Source: a bacterium (GTDB lineage Bacteria > Acidobacteriota > Thermoanaerobaculia > Multivoradales > J023). Taken from it: DNA of 64,000 nucleotides. Shown one piece after another: positions 26,096 to 34,885 of this stretch. Made by a program: the position numbers and the translations under genes. Positions within the stretch are counted from its first letter, which is position 1; each line of letters opens with the position of its first letter. A model generated the notes under the pieces. That model saw only the letters and a list, made by a program, of their open reading frames with translations, searched no databases and was not told the DNA's origin. The stretch covers positions 62,001 to 126,000 of the forward strand of contig JAAELT010000333.1 of NCBI GenBank assembly GCA_024226315.1. The letters run 5' to 3'.

Positions 26096-26420
26096 GTGGG
26101 ACCCGCACGGAGGTCATGGGCTGGAGTTTTCGCTCATTTCGGGACTATTTGCCTGACTTCGAGCCAAAAGTGCAACATTTCGGAGCTCTGTGGTGTCTTT
26201 ATATATAGAGGGTCGCGAAAAAGACTTCGAGGAGGACACCGGAAATTCCGGCTCCACCTCGTGCTCGAGCTCGCCGGCGCCGCCGATGTCGAGATCCCTG
26301 GCGGCGCCTCGCGGGTGGACGCGCACCCCTCTCTTCCCACGTGGTCACGGAGGCATGAGGCTTCCGAGGCCATTCATCACACCTGCCCGGCCAGGCCGGG
26401 CAAAGAAAGGAGGCAAGCCA

Positions 26421-27287
26421 ATGGCTGCCAAACTATCGACCGAGGTCACCGCACGGATGAGGTCCTGCCTCTTCGTGCTCTCGGCCCTGTGGCGACAGGG
26501 GCCGAGGGTGGCCGAAAAAGTGCTGGAGCTCATCCAGCCACATCTGCAGGAGGGGGACGAATCTCCCGGGATTCTCCCCACTCTCGTCGCCTTTGCCAGG
26601 GCCCTCCGGGCCGCGCTCGACCGCATGGTCGACGTCGACCTGAGGCTCCACGACGCACGCGAGAAGGACGCGGCTCTACGCCGGGTCAAGAACGGTCACT
26701 TCAATGCGATCGATCAGCTTCTCATCGGTCTGCGCCGGACCGTTCTCGGTCAGTTCGAGGATCCGGACCTGCAGGGGATCGGCCTCGAAGCTCCGAACGG
26801 GCGCGATCCGGTGACGATTCTCCGCGAGGCCGAGCTGGTGGCGGACAAGCTCCGCCGTGACCAGCCCGGTCCCTCTCTGGGGAAGAGTCTCTTCCAGACT
26901 CCCGTGGACCTGACTCCACAGGCCGAGGAGCTCAGCGCTCACAGCGTCGAGCTGCGTTCGTCTCTGGGGCAGATCAACGATCAGCAGCGTGTGATCGACG
27001 AGCTGGTGCAGGAGAAGAACGAGGCCATGTCAGAGTACGACAAGGTCTTCGTGCGCTCCGCGCGCCCGTTCGAGGACCTGTGCCGGTACGCCGGCGACAA
27101 GGAGCTGGCGGAGAAGGTGCGCCCGTCCACCAAACGGCCGGGACGCACCGAGCAGGAGCCGGACGAAGAGGAGGCCTCTGGCGAGGACGATTCCTCGGAC
27201 GGCGAGCCCGTGGAGACGGAGGCCGGCGCCGAGCCGATCGCCGACTCTCCGGAAGATGGGCCGGCGGACAACGAGTCCGCGGCTTGA
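26421..27287 (+). CDS. Helical protein of unknown function (A), acidic tail
   Basis: This 288-residue cytoplasmic protein is predicted almost entirely helical. ATG 26421 has AAAGGAGG at ideal distance, and a GCCCGGCC-A-GGCCGGGC hairpin at 26385-26401 sits just upstream of it. I do not recognise a named domain. Two conserved blocks, [27 protein letters not shown] and [20 protein letters not shown] followed by LCRYAG, reappear in the protein at 55381-56292, so the two are paralogues. Here the last ~50 residues are Glu/Asp/Ser-rich. The gene lies 326 bases after a 42-bp tandem array. Its 3' part is duplicated downstream around a toxin-antitoxin module. Confidence 0.75.
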   Translation: MAAKLSTEVTARMRSCLFVLSALWRQGPRVAEKVLELIQPHLQEGDESPGILPTLVAFARALRAALDRMVDVDLRLHDAREKDAALRRVKNGHFNAIDQLLIGLRRTVLGQFEDPDLQGIGLEAPNGRDPVTILREAELVADKLRRDQPGPSLGKSLFQTPVDLTPQAEELSAHSVELRSSLGQINDQQRVIDELVQEKNEAMSEYDKVFVRSARPFEDLCRYAGDKELAEKVRPSTKRPGRTEQEPDEEEASGEDDSSDGEPVETEAGAEPIADSPEDGPADNESAA

Positions 27288-27293
27288 TCCATG

Positions 27294-27323
27294 GCCGGCG
27301 GGTCGCTTCGGCGGCCCGCCGGC
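27294..27323 (+). terminator. UUCG-capped hairpin after gene A
   Basis: A 13-bp stem (27294-27306 with 27311-27323, one G-U pair) closed by a TTCG tetraloop follows the gene by six bases. Only a short TTT follows, so intrinsic termination is likely but weak. The same hairpin is repeated after the truncated copy at 28828-28857. Confidence 0.65.
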
Positions 27324-27337
27324 GTTTCTCGACGGCG

Positions 27338-27541
27338 TTACGGCACCTCGTCGCCAGCAAGCGGCGGGTTGCCTTTCCCGGCGCGGGACAGGATCTCACG
27401 CGCCTCGTCGAGGTCCGCACTCGAAGCTCGTTCTCGGAAGTACGCCTCGGTTCGGAGTGCGGAGAGCTTTTCCGCCACGGCGACGTTGATGAGCTGATTC
27501 ACCGCGACTCCCTCCTGCTCGGCCAGCTTGCGGGTCTTCAA
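27338..27541 (-). CDS. N-truncated ribbon-helix-helix antitoxin-like protein
   Basis: The frame starts at TTG 27541 and encodes 67 residues. KLAEQEGVAVNQLINVAVAEKLSALRTEAY is the helix-loop-helix part of a CopG/HicB-like antitoxin, and the tail (SRAGKGNPPLAGDEVP) is also of that type. The expected N-terminal DNA-binding beta-strand is missing. An in-frame TGA lies just upstream, and the 5' side overlaps the next antitoxin gene. It is therefore probably a remnant of a third antitoxin rather than an active repressor. Confidence 0.5.
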   Translation of the reverse strand: MKTRKLAEQEGVAVNQLINVAVAEKLSALRTEAYFRERASSADLDEAREILSRAGKGNPPLAGDEVP

Positions 27542-27726
27542 GCGGCAGGCTGGTCAGCCCGTTGGTCATCCTTCGAGGTCTCGACGAAGCGATCCCGATA
27601 CTGCTCCTGTAACTCCATGTAGTAGGCCACCAGCCGTTTTGGCTCATGGTTGCAGCGCTCCGAGATGCGGTGCCGGACTTCCCGAATCTCGTCGATGACG
27701 GGGTCACTCAGGTTCTTCTTCATCAC
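27538..27726 (-). CDS. Small antitoxin-like partner of PIN toxin
   Basis: This 62-residue protein begins MMKKNLSDPVIDEIREVRHRI and continues with RLVAYYMELQEQYRDRFVE. Short helical proteins with this pattern accompany PIN toxins of the YVETTIPS type, encoded just downstream of the toxin as here. The start lies inside the end of the toxin gene (23-base overlap), an inverse toxin-first order. It is expected to neutralise the PIN ribonuclease. There is no recognisable DNA-binding motif, so autoregulation is uncertain. Confidence 0.7.
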   Translation of the reverse strand: MMKKNLSDPVIDEIREVRHRISERCNHEPKRLVAYYMELQEQYRDRFVETSKDDQRADQPAA

Positions 27727-28198
27727 TGCCTCCGAGCAGCTCTAGCGGCGTTACCAGCGCGGGCACGAAGAGGCCCAGCATTGCATTCACCCGGCGAATG
27801 TGCCCGAACTTGTTCGCATTCGCCAAGTGCAGGCAGTTCCAGGTTAGCAGAAAGTCGCACTTGTGGTAGGACGCGAGCGCCAGATGCAAGGCGTCGCCAC
27901 CTGGATCGTTGGGCATCAGCTTGTGCCGTATGTACGTCTGTACGATCTCGGCGATTGCCGGCTCGACTGGTACGAGCGGCAATCCGCGGACCAGGCTCAG
28001 ACGCTCCTCGCTCCGCTCTGGTATCCCACCCTCCAATTCGTCGAGTACCGCCGGGCTGGTAACGAGCTCATATCGGTCAGGAGCCTCGTTCCACCACTGG
28101 CGCGTCCACTGCCTGCGTGCCGTCACGTCGGGCGCCGTGCGCTGATCGTGGTAGAGGCTTGGAATGGTGGTCTCGACATAGACACGTCGCTTGGTCAT
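27704..28198 (-). CDS. PIN-domain toxin (VapC-like ribonuclease)
   Basis: This 164-residue protein has PIN-domain landmarks: the first acidic site in VYVETTIPSLY, a second acid in SPAVLDELEGG, the GGDALHLALA helix with its catalytic Asp, and the late LLTWNCLHLANANK segment. PIN toxins cleave RNA when the antitoxin is degraded. The gene lies on the minus strand, opposite to its flanks, inside a direct repeat made from the end of gene A. This indicates that the module arrived as a unit. Confidence 0.85.
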   Translation of the reverse strand: MTKRRVYVETTIPSLYHDQRTAPDVTARRQWTRQWWNEAPDRYELVTSPAVLDELEGGIPERSEERLSLVRGLPLVPVEPAIAEIVQTYIRHKLMPNDPGGDALHLALASYHKCDFLLTWNCLHLANANKFGHIRRVNAMLGLFVPALVTPLELLGGSDEEEPE

Positions 28199-28261
28199 GT
28201 CGACACGCTATCACCGACCGATCGGCCGGTTGACGAAGTAACTCCCCAGCCGCTCACGGGG

Positions 28262-28821
28262 CTGCGCCGGACCGTTCTCGGTCAGTTCGAGGATCCGGAC
28301 CTGCAGGGGATCGGCCTCGAAGCTCCGAACGGGCGCGATCCGGTGACGATTCTCGGGAGGCCGAGCTGGTGGCGGACAAACTCCGCCGTGACCAGCCCGG
28401 TCCCTCTCTGGGGAAGAGTCTCTTCCAGACTCCCGTGGACCTGACTCCACAGGCCGAGGAGCTCAGCGCTCACAGCGTCGAGCTGCGTTCGTCTCTGGAG
28501 CAGATCAACGATCAGCAGCGTGTGATCGACGAGCTGGTGCAGGAGAAGAACGAGGCCATGTCGGAGTACGACAAGGTCTTCGTGCGCTCCGCGCGCCCGT
28601 TCGAGGATCTGTGCCGGTACGCCGGCGAGAAGGAGCTGGCGGAGAAGGTACGCCCGTCCACCAAACGGCCGGGACGCACCGAGCAGGAGCCGGACGAAGA
28701 GGATGCCTCTGGCGAGGACGATTCCTCGGACGGCGAGTCCGTGGAGACGGAGGTCGGCACCGAGCCGGTCGCCGACTCTTCCGAGGACGAGCCGGCGGAC
28801 GACGAGTCCGCGGCGGCTTGA
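28262..28821 (+). pseudogene. Truncated, frameshifted second copy of gene A
   Basis: From 28262 the sequence repeats 26730 onward of gene A nearly base for base, through the stop and the UUCG hairpin, diverging again near 28859. The first third of the gene is missing. One base is lost at about 28354 (CTCCGCGAGG in A, CTCGGGAGG here), shifting the frame. An internal GTG could still give a 150-residue C-terminal fragment with the acidic tail. The copies form a ~597-bp direct repeat around the PIN module. Confidence 0.85.
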
Positions 28822-28827
28822 TCCACG

Positions 28828-28857
28828 GCCGGCGGGTCGCTTCGGCGGCCCGCCGGC
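28828..28857 (+). terminator. UUCG-capped hairpin, second copy
   Basis: This is the duplicate of the hairpin after gene A: a 13-bp stem with TTCG loop at 28841-28844. It marks the right end of the ~597-bp direct repeat. Confidence 0.55.
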
Positions 28858-29015
28858 GTCCTCTTCGCGGAATCTACGGCACGCCTCGCGCGGTCACCGT
28901 CGACTTGGTGCCTCGTCCTCGCCCGCCGCGTGTCGTGGTTTCAATATACGAAGCAGGTGGATACGACGAGGAGCGAGTCTGGATTGGAGACTACTCTTTG
29001 AGACGGCCGGGCCGT

Positions 29016-29405
29016 GGCCCCTACGGGGCCGAAGCGTAAAGCCCGGGGCTGGTGACGAGGAGCGCAGCGACGAGGAGCGAGCCCCGGGTTGTCGGTATCC
29101 CAGAACCACCGCCCTGGAAGGGCGGCATCGCGTTGCCTACCTCATCAGTCCCACGGAAGACCATTCGTCAAGTTCGATTCCTTGCTTCTTCAACAGGCCG
29201 GGAAAATCCGCCTCGTACGACCAACCCCGATGATCGCCTGACGCTGTCCGCCTGTGACTGGCCGACGCTGAGCGCACTGGAAACCGCCTGTCGATTCCGC
29301 CCTTTCAGGGCGGGGAATTGGGTGGCCCTCTACCCGGGGCTCACTCGTCGTCGCTGCGCTCCGCGCCGCCAGCCCCGGGCTTTACGATTCGGCCCCTACG
29401 GGGCC
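29016..29405. mobile_element. MITE-like element with long inverted ends
   Basis: Bases 29016-29089 are nearly perfectly complementary to 29332-29405. The match continues less perfectly inward, so that the CCGCCCT-GGA-AGGGCGG hairpin near 29110 faces CCGCCCT-TTC-AGGGCGG near 29298. The terminal inverted repeats are thus about 115 bp of a ~390-bp element. Each end is itself a palindrome (GGCCCCTACGGGGCC). The centre has no coding frame with a plausible start. This is the build of a non-autonomous miniature transposable element. No clear target duplication was found, and the mobilising transposase is not in the window. Confidence 0.7.
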
Positions 29406-29509
29406 TGACGAAACGGTCGCCCGCCCGCTCACGGGCTCTGTTTCCCGTATTCCGCCGGCGTTCTTCTCGACACGGGCCCCGCGAAAGTGGCAGGATCGGG
29501 CGCGGCAGA

Positions 29510-29536
29510 ATGAAGATCCTCCACACCGCCGACTGG
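29510..29536 (+). pseudogene. Duplicated 5' end of sbcD
   Basis: ATGAAGATCCTCCACACCGC begins a 26-base match (one mismatch) to the start of sbcD at 30622, decoding MKILHTADW before the reading continues as unrelated sequence (PAPSRSRLP). The real sbcD start lies 1.1 kb downstream beyond a toxin-antitoxin pair. From 29537 to 29768 I see nothing else coding. Confidence 0.75.
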
Positions 29537-29768
29537 CCGGCTCCGTCGAGGTCCAGGCTGCCGATTCCAGCGCCGAGGAGCCCCCGTGGGCGATCGTTCA
29601 GTGGCCGCCGGCTGGCGCTCTGAGCTGACGACGGCTACAGCGGCAACCGACAGATCCGATTCAACAACTCAGCGCTATCGGTCGCGGCCCGCCGGCGTTT
29701 TCTGCCGGTGGTCGGTGTCAGGAGCGAACTGTGCGAACCGCGCGGAACTGGCAGAGCAAGGCTCGTGA

Positions 29769-29806
29769 TACACTGTGCCTGGATGTGCACATCGTGCACC
29801 AAGGAG
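29769..29806 (+). promoter_or_regulatory. Promoter/operator of DUF433-DUF5615 module
   Basis: A -10-like TACACT (29769-29774) is followed by the palindrome ATGTGCACAT (29783-29792), a second GTGCAC at 29794-29799, and AAGGAG (29801-29806) eight bases before ATG 29814. The repeated GTGCAC motif is a plausible binding site for the ribbon-helix-helix end of the antitoxin. No convincing -35 was seen. Confidence 0.4.
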
Positions 29807-29813
29807 CCATGGC

Positions 29814-30245
29814 ATGACCAAGACCCGAGGAATCAGAGTCTCCCAAGACCTGGATCGCGAGATCGCTACCGAGGCGGAAGCTCACGGCACCAGCTGGTCG
29901 GCGATGAGTCAGCAACTTCTGGCTGAAGCCATCAGGATGCGTCGCGCACCAGGCGTCGTCTTCGTCGACGGGGCCACCGGCCGCCGGGCGGTTGTCGCCG
30001 GTACGGGTCTCGATGTCTGGGAGGTCATCGCAACCTGGAAAGAGTGCGACGGCGACTACGAGAAGCTGCGTCAGTCCTACAGTTGGTTGACCGAGCCTCA
30101 GCTCAGGGCCGCTATCGGCTATTACCAACTGTATCCGAAGGAGATCGAGACCCGCCTGGAGCGGGAGCAAAGCTGGACGGAAGATCGAGTCCGGCGTGAG
30201 CTGCCTTTTGCCGTCGCCCGGAATCCTCCGCCCGCAGGGCGTTGA
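29814..30245 (+). CDS. DUF433 antitoxin with ribbon-helix-helix N-terminus
   Basis: This 143-residue protein has an N-terminal ribbon-helix-helix-like segment (TKTRGIRVSQDLDREIATEA). A DUF433 domain follows (GTGLDVWEVIATWKECDGDY, then LTEPQLRAAIGYYQLYPKEI). This layout is that of VapB45-type antitoxins paired with DUF5615 toxins. ATG 29814 is chosen because the ATG at 29809 stops after two codons. The stop overlaps the toxin start (TGATG). It should neutralise the toxin and repress the module. Confidence 0.85.
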   Translation: MTKTRGIRVSQDLDREIATEAEAHGTSWSAMSQQLLAEAIRMRRAPGVVFVDGATGRRAVVAGTGLDVWEVIATWKECDGDYEKLRQSYSWLTEPQLRAAIGYYQLYPKEIETRLEREQSWTEDRVRRELPFAVARNPPPAGR

Positions 30246-30625
30246 TGAAGTTCTTGCTGGACGAGGATCTCAATCCCGACGTGGCCGAGATCGGCCGTGG
30301 ATTCGTCCTTGACGTCATCAGCGTTCACGAGATCGACCGACTGGGCCTCGATGACAGAAGGCAGCTGAAGCTGGCGTCCAGAGACGAGTGCATCTTCTTG
30401 ACGCGTAACCGTGACGACTTCATCAAGCTCACGGTCGAGTTCTTCCGTGCCGGAGCGCAACATTCGGGTGTTCTCATCGTTCCGTACAGCCTTCCGAACC
30501 ATCAACCGAAACGGATCGCGCGAGCCTTGAGATCCTGGTACGAGCGGCAGCGCCAGCACGGAGAGCCGGGTCCGTACATCATCGATTTCCTGGCTGACCC
30601 GCCAGCTGGGTCGCAACGAGAATGA
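30245..30625 (+). CDS. DUF5615 PIN-like toxin (VapC45/Mut7-C type)
   Basis: This 126-residue protein has the family opening MKFLLDEDLNPDVAEI and DDRRQLKLASRDECIFLTRN, then RDDFIKL, which give the acidic PIN-like active site (DED and the later RD-FLTRN-DDF elements). It is predicted to be a ribonuclease toxin controlled by the preceding DUF433 protein. Its stop overlaps the sbcD start as ATGA, so sbcD is now translated from the toxin-antitoxin transcript. That odd coupling results from the insertion. Confidence 0.85.
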   Translation: MKFLLDEDLNPDVAEIGRGFVLDVISVHEIDRLGLDDRRQLKLASRDECIFLTRNRDDFIKLTVEFFRAGAQHSGVLIVPYSLPNHQPKRIARALRSWYERQRQHGEPGPYIIDFLADPPAGSQRE

Positions 30626-31785
30626 AAATCCTCCACACCGCCGACTGGCACGTCGGCAAGCGCCTGGGCCGCTACGACCGCGCTGCTGATTACGCGGCGG
30701 CGCTCGGAGGGATCACAGGCGTCGCCGAGCGCGAGGCGGTGGATCTGGTGATCGTTGCCGGCGACTTGTTCGACCGGCCGACGCCGCCGATCTCCGCGCT
30801 GCGCCAGGTGCTCGAGACCCTGGAGAAGCTGGCCACGGACGAGCGGCCCGTGGTGGCGATCGCCGGCAATCACGACTCGCCCGAGCTGTTCGATCTGCTG
30901 GCGCCCCTGATGCGGTCACGTGGCGTGCACCTGGTGGGGTCGATCCGCCCGCCGGAGGAAGGCGGGGTGCTGGATCTCGAGACCGGTGGCGGCCGCGCCC
31001 TGGTGGCCTGCTTCCCGTTCCTGCGTGAGGGCCGGGTGGTGGACTTCCTGGCGGCGGCTGACGAGTGGCACGGTGCCTACGCCGACAAGGTGGCTCAGAT
31101 CTGCGCCCGCTACAGCGACGCCCTGGCGGCCGGTGGCGATGGCGCGGTGAAGCTGCTCACGGCGCACTTCATGGTGCACGGTGCCCTCCTCGGCGCCCCC
31201 GGGCTGCCGCGGGGTGAGCGGGCCATCCACCTGGGTGAGGCCTACACTGCCAGCGAGCAAGCGATCCCGGCCGGGCCGCAGTACGTGGCGATGGGCCACA
31301 TCCACGCTGCGCAGCCGGTGCCCGGGTCGGTGGTGGCGGCGCACTACTCCGGCTCGCCGCTCGAGCTCGATTTCGGCGAGGCCGGCGAGCCGAAAGGGGT
31401 GGTGTTGGTCGACGTCCAGCCTGGGGGCGAGGCGAAGGTGCGCGGCGTGCCGCTCACCAGCGGGCGCCGGCTGCTGCGCGCCAGGGGGCCCTGGGACGAG
31501 CTGGTCGAGCGCGACGACCTGCGCGAGGCGTTCCTGGATCTCACCGTGGTCACCGACGGCCCGGACCCCGGCGTCGCCGACCGCGCGCGTCAGGAGTTCC
31601 CGCACCTGGTGAAGGTGCAGGTCGACTACGAGCGGCAGATCGACGACGGGCCGCTGCGCGCCGGGCTGCCGTGGGATGAGCTCTACCGTGACTACTACCA
31701 GCGCCGTCACGGCACCGAGCCCAGCGCCGAGCTGCTCGACGCCTTCCGTGACGTCTACGACGAGGCCAGCGATGCGCCCGGTTGA
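30622..31785 (+). CDS. sbcD: Exonuclease subunit SbcD
   Basis: This 387-residue Mre11-type metallo-phosphoesterase has all nuclease motifs: DWHVGKRLG, VAGDLFDRP, AIAGNHDSPE, LTAHFMVHG and AMGHIHAAQ. With SbcC it opens hairpins and processes DNA ends. The start is shared with the stop of the toxin gene (ATGA), and a second copy of its first nine codons lies at 29510. The stop lies 14 bases inside sbcC, so the two subunits are coupled. Confidence 0.95.
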   Translation: MKILHTADWHVGKRLGRYDRAADYAAALGGITGVAEREAVDLVIVAGDLFDRPTPPISALRQVLETLEKLATDERPVVAIAGNHDSPELFDLLAPLMRSRGVHLVGSIRPPEEGGVLDLETGGGRALVACFPFLREGRVVDFLAAADEWHGAYADKVAQICARYSDALAAGGDGAVKLLTAHFMVHGALLGAPGLPRGERAIHLGEAYTASEQAIPAGPQYVAMGHIHAAQPVPGSVVAAHYSGSPLELDFGEAGEPKGVVLVDVQPGGEAKVRGVPLTSGRRLLRARGPWDELVERDDLREAFLDLTVVTDGPDPGVADRARQEFPHLVKVQVDYERQIDDGPLRAGLPWDELYRDYYQRRHGTEPSAELLDAFRDVYDEASDAPG

Positions 31786-34700
31786 GCTGGTGGTCGAGGG
31801 TTTCCGCTCGTTCGGCGAGCGCACCGTGTTCCAGTGGCGCGGGCGGCGGCTGGTGGGCGTGGTCGGCCCGATCGGCAGCGGCAAGTCGTCGATCCTCGAT
31901 GCCGTCTCTTTCGCCCTGTACGGCAAGACGCCGGCCTTCGAGAGCCACACCAAGTCCCTGATCAAGCAGGACGCGCCCGCCGCTCGCGTCGAGCTGGCGT
32001 TCGAGGTCGAGGGTGCGGCCTGGCGCGCCGTGCGGGTGATCCGGCGGCGCGGCGCCAGCCAGCACGCGCTCTACCGCTGGCAGGCGGACGATCCCGACGG
32101 CGCGATTGTCGAGTGCGAGAAGGAGCGCGACGTCAACGCCCGTGTCGAGGAGCTGCTGGGACTCGACTTCCAGGCTTTCCGGCGCTCGGTGCTGCTGGCG
32201 CAGAATCGCTTCGCCGAGTTCCTGCACGCCTCGGCGGGAGTGCGCGACAAAGTGCTCAAGGGCGTCTTCGGCTTCGACCGTCTCGATCGCATGCACGCCG
32301 CCGCCCGCCGGCGCCGGGGAGAGGCGGAGCTGGCGGTCAAGGAGCTGGAAGGGCGGCTTGGCGCGCTGGACGAAGACCGCGCGCGCCTGAACATCACGCG
32401 TGAGACCGCGAAGCTCTCCGCGCGGCGGGCGCGGCGAATGGAGACAGCCGCCGGCCGCATCGAGGAGCTCGACGGTCTCGCCGAGCAGTCTCGCCGCCAG
32501 CACCGCGAGGCGGATCGGCGCCTCGAAGAGCTCGCTGAGCTCGAGAAGCGGCTGCCGGCCGACGAGGAAACAGAGACGGTTCTCGAAGCTGTGGAGTCCT
32601 CGGCGGCAGCCCTGGCGGTCGCCGAGAAGGGCTGGAAGCGCGCGCGCGAGGCGATTCTCGATGCTGAGCGAGCCGCCGAGGGCACCGTCTCGGAGGTCGG
32701 CTCGGTCGAGAACCTGGCCCGGGCGGAGAGCCGGCTGGGAGCGCGGACCCGGGCGAAGACCACCCTGGAGCGTCGCCGGCGCCAGCACGTCGAGGCCGAG
32801 GCAGAGCTCGACGCCAGCCAGAAAGCCCGTGACGAGGCGCGCCTCGAGCTGCGGCGGACGGAGAAGGACCGGACGGCGGCGGGGCGCGCGGCGAAGCGGT
32901 GCTCCAATGCATCGGAGCGCGCGGTCACGGAGCATCGTGAAGTCGAGCAGGCGATCGGCGGCCGCGCCGTGCTCGAGGAGGCGGGCCGGCTCCTGAGGGA
33001 GCTCGAGCGTGCTCGCGACGGCGTGGAGCAGGAGAACGCGGGTTTCCGCGAGATCGAGGCCCGGGCCGTGACCGCCCGGGTGGACCTGTCGAGAGCCATC
33101 GCCCGGCACGACGAGGCGGCGGCGGCGGCGCGGGTCGCCGAGGGGGAGGCGAGTCGCGCGGCGATGGAGGTCGAGCGGCTCGAAGAAGAAATGCACCGGG
33201 CCCTGCACGCGGAGATGGCCGAGACGTTGCGAGGTTCGCTGGCGACTGGCGAGCCATGTCCGGTATGCCGGCAGGAGGTCGTGGAGGTGCCGGCGGGAGC
33301 CACCAAGTCGGTGGCCGCGGCCAGGGACAGCCTGCAACTCGCTCGCGACGCCAAGGAACGGTCCGAGACGCGTCTGCGCGAGCTGTCGAGCCGAGCGGCG
33401 GCGTGCGCCCAGGCGGTGGCCGGCGGCGAGAAAGTGCGAGACGAGGCCGCCGAGCAGCGGGCGGCGTCGGACGCGCGGCTGGAGCACGGCCGCGCGGCGC
33501 GCGCCAAGCTCGAGGCCGAGCTCGTGGCGCGACTCGGCGAAGGCGAACCCGCCGCGCTGCTGGCGGCGGCGGAGGGGAAGCTGGCGGCGGCCGAAGAGCG
33601 GATCGAAGCGCGCGAGCAGAAGCAGCGGGTGGCCGAATCGGCAGTCAAGGATGCGGCCCACGCCATGGAAGTGGCCCGCCGCGACGAGCGGTCGGCCGAG
33701 GCCGCCGCCAAGGCGGCGGCGAAACGGCTCGGTGAGGTCGGGACCGACCTCGAGACCGCCGAGGCGGCCCTGTGCGAGCTCGACGAAGAGCTGAGAGAGC
33801 TGTTGGGAGACGGCGACCCGGTGACGCTGATCGAGAGCGCGCGGACGCGGCTCGAGGCCTCGGCGTCGGCGGTCGAAACCGCGCGCGACCAGGAGCGGCA
33901 GGCGGCTGCCTCGGCCCGCCAGGAGCGCCAGGCCGCCGCCAACGCGGGGCGGCGCGCGGAGGGCCTGGCCAGCCGCCTGGCGGTACTTTCGGGGCAGATC
34001 GGCGCCGGCCTTCGAGTGGACGATCAGCCGCTGCCCGTCGAGGCGCCCGAGCCGCGGGCCCTACTGGCGGCGATTCAGGCGCGGCTGGCGGCCGGCCGGG
34101 CCGAGGCCGTCGCCGATCTCGAGGCGGCGAAACGCGCCGAGAACGAGTCGGGGGAGGAGAGGCTCGGCATCTACGCCGATCTGGATCTCGACCCCGAGAA
34201 CAGCTTCGATGAGGCTTTGAAGCAGGCGCGCTCGGCCCGCGACCGGAACGCCGCGCGGGTCGCCGAGATCGAGCGGCGGCTGGCGCGCGCGGGCGAGCTC
34301 GAGAAGCAGCTGGAAGCGGCCAACTCCCACCTGGACCTCTACCGGCAGCTGACCGATGACCTCACGGCGCCCCACTTCCTGCGCTACCTCCTCGACGAGG
34401 AGCGCGCCAGCCTCGCCGAGATGGGCAGCGACCGTTTCGAGATGCTGTCGGCCGGACGCTATCGCTTCACCCGCGACGAGACTTTTTCGATCGTCGACCT
34501 GGCCAATGCCGAGGCGGTCCGCAGGGCCGACACCCTGTCCGGCGGCGAGACCTTCCTGGCGTCCCTTGCCCTGGCCCTGGCTCTGGCGGAGAAAGTCACC
34601 GGCGGCGGTGGCCGGCTCGACGCCTTTTTCCTCGACGAGGGCTTCGGCAGCCTCGATCGGGAGCATCTCGATCTCGCCCTGGATGGTATCGAGCGACTGG

Positions 34701-34885
34701 TGACCGACTCGCCGAACCGGTTGGTCGTCGTGGTCAGCCACGTGCCCGAAATGCGCGAGCGTGTCGACGACCTGATCGTGCTCGACAAGGATCCGCTCAC
34801 CGGCGGCACGATCGTCCGGAGCGGCTCGGCCGGCCCGGCCGTGCGCGCGGCCGAGGAAGCGGCTCAGTTAGCGCTCGCCGAGTAG
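31772..34885 (+). CDS. sbcC: Exonuclease subunit SbcC (Rad50-like ATPase)
   Basis: This 1037-residue SMC-type protein has Walker A GPIGSGKSS and the VSFALYGKTPAFES segment at the N-terminus, two very long charged coiled coils, and a zinc hook CPVC at residues 496-499 in the middle. The C-terminal half-ATPase has the signature LSGGETFLASLALALALAE and Walker B DAFFLDEGFGSLD. It clamps DNA and drives SbcD nuclease activity. The coiled coils are unusually rich in Ala, Arg and Glu, in line with the G+C content. Confidence 0.95.
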   Translation: MRPVELVVEGFRSFGERTVFQWRGRRLVGVVGPIGSGKSSILDAVSFALYGKTPAFESHTKSLIKQDAPAARVELAFEVEGAAWRAVRVIRRRGASQHALYRWQADDPDGAIVECEKERDVNARVEELLGLDFQAFRRSVLLAQNRFAEFLHASAGVRDKVLKGVFGFDRLDRMHAAARRRRGEAELAVKELEGRLGALDEDRARLNITRETAKLSARRARRMETAAGRIEELDGLAEQSRRQHREADRRLEELAELEKRLPADEETETVLEAVESSAAALAVAEKGWKRAREAILDAERAAEGTVSEVGSVENLARAESRLGARTRAKTTLERRRRQHVEAEAELDASQKARDEARLELRRTEKDRTAAGRAAKRCSNASERAVTEHREVEQAIGGRAVLEEAGRLLRELERARDGVEQENAGFREIEARAVTARVDLSRAIARHDEAAAAARVAEGEASRAAMEVERLEEEMHRALHAEMAETLRGSLATGEPCPVCRQEVVEVPAGATKSVAAARDSLQLARDAKERSETRLRELSSRAAACAQAVAGGEKVRDEAAEQRAASDARLEHGRAARAKLEAELVARLGEGEPAALLAAAEGKLAAAEERIEAREQKQRVAESAVKDAAHAMEVARRDERSAEAAAKAAAKRLGEVGTDLETAEAALCELDEELRELLGDGDPVTLIESARTRLEASASAVETARDQERQAAASARQERQAAANAGRRAEGLASRLAVLSGQIGAGLRVDDQPLPVEAPEPRALLAAIQARLAAGRAEAVADLEAAKRAENESGEERLGIYADLDLDPENSFDEALKQARSARDRNAARVAEIERRLARAGELEKQLEAANSHLDLYRQLTDDLTAPHFLRYLLDEERASLAEMGSDRFEMLSAGRYRFTRDETFSIVDLANAEAVRRADTLSGGETFLASLALALALAEKVTGGGGRLDAFFLDEGFGSLDREHLDLALDGIERLVTDSPNRLVVVVSHVPEMRERVDDLIVLDKDPLTGGTIVRSGSAGPAVRAAEEAAQLALAE

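Noticed and set aside
25369-26117. Minus-strand proteins made of 14-residue repeats across array 1
   Set aside because: Several overlapping frames are open only because the unit is a multiple of three and lacks stops. None has a ribosome-binding site, and they run into the coding strand of the PilZ-like gene.
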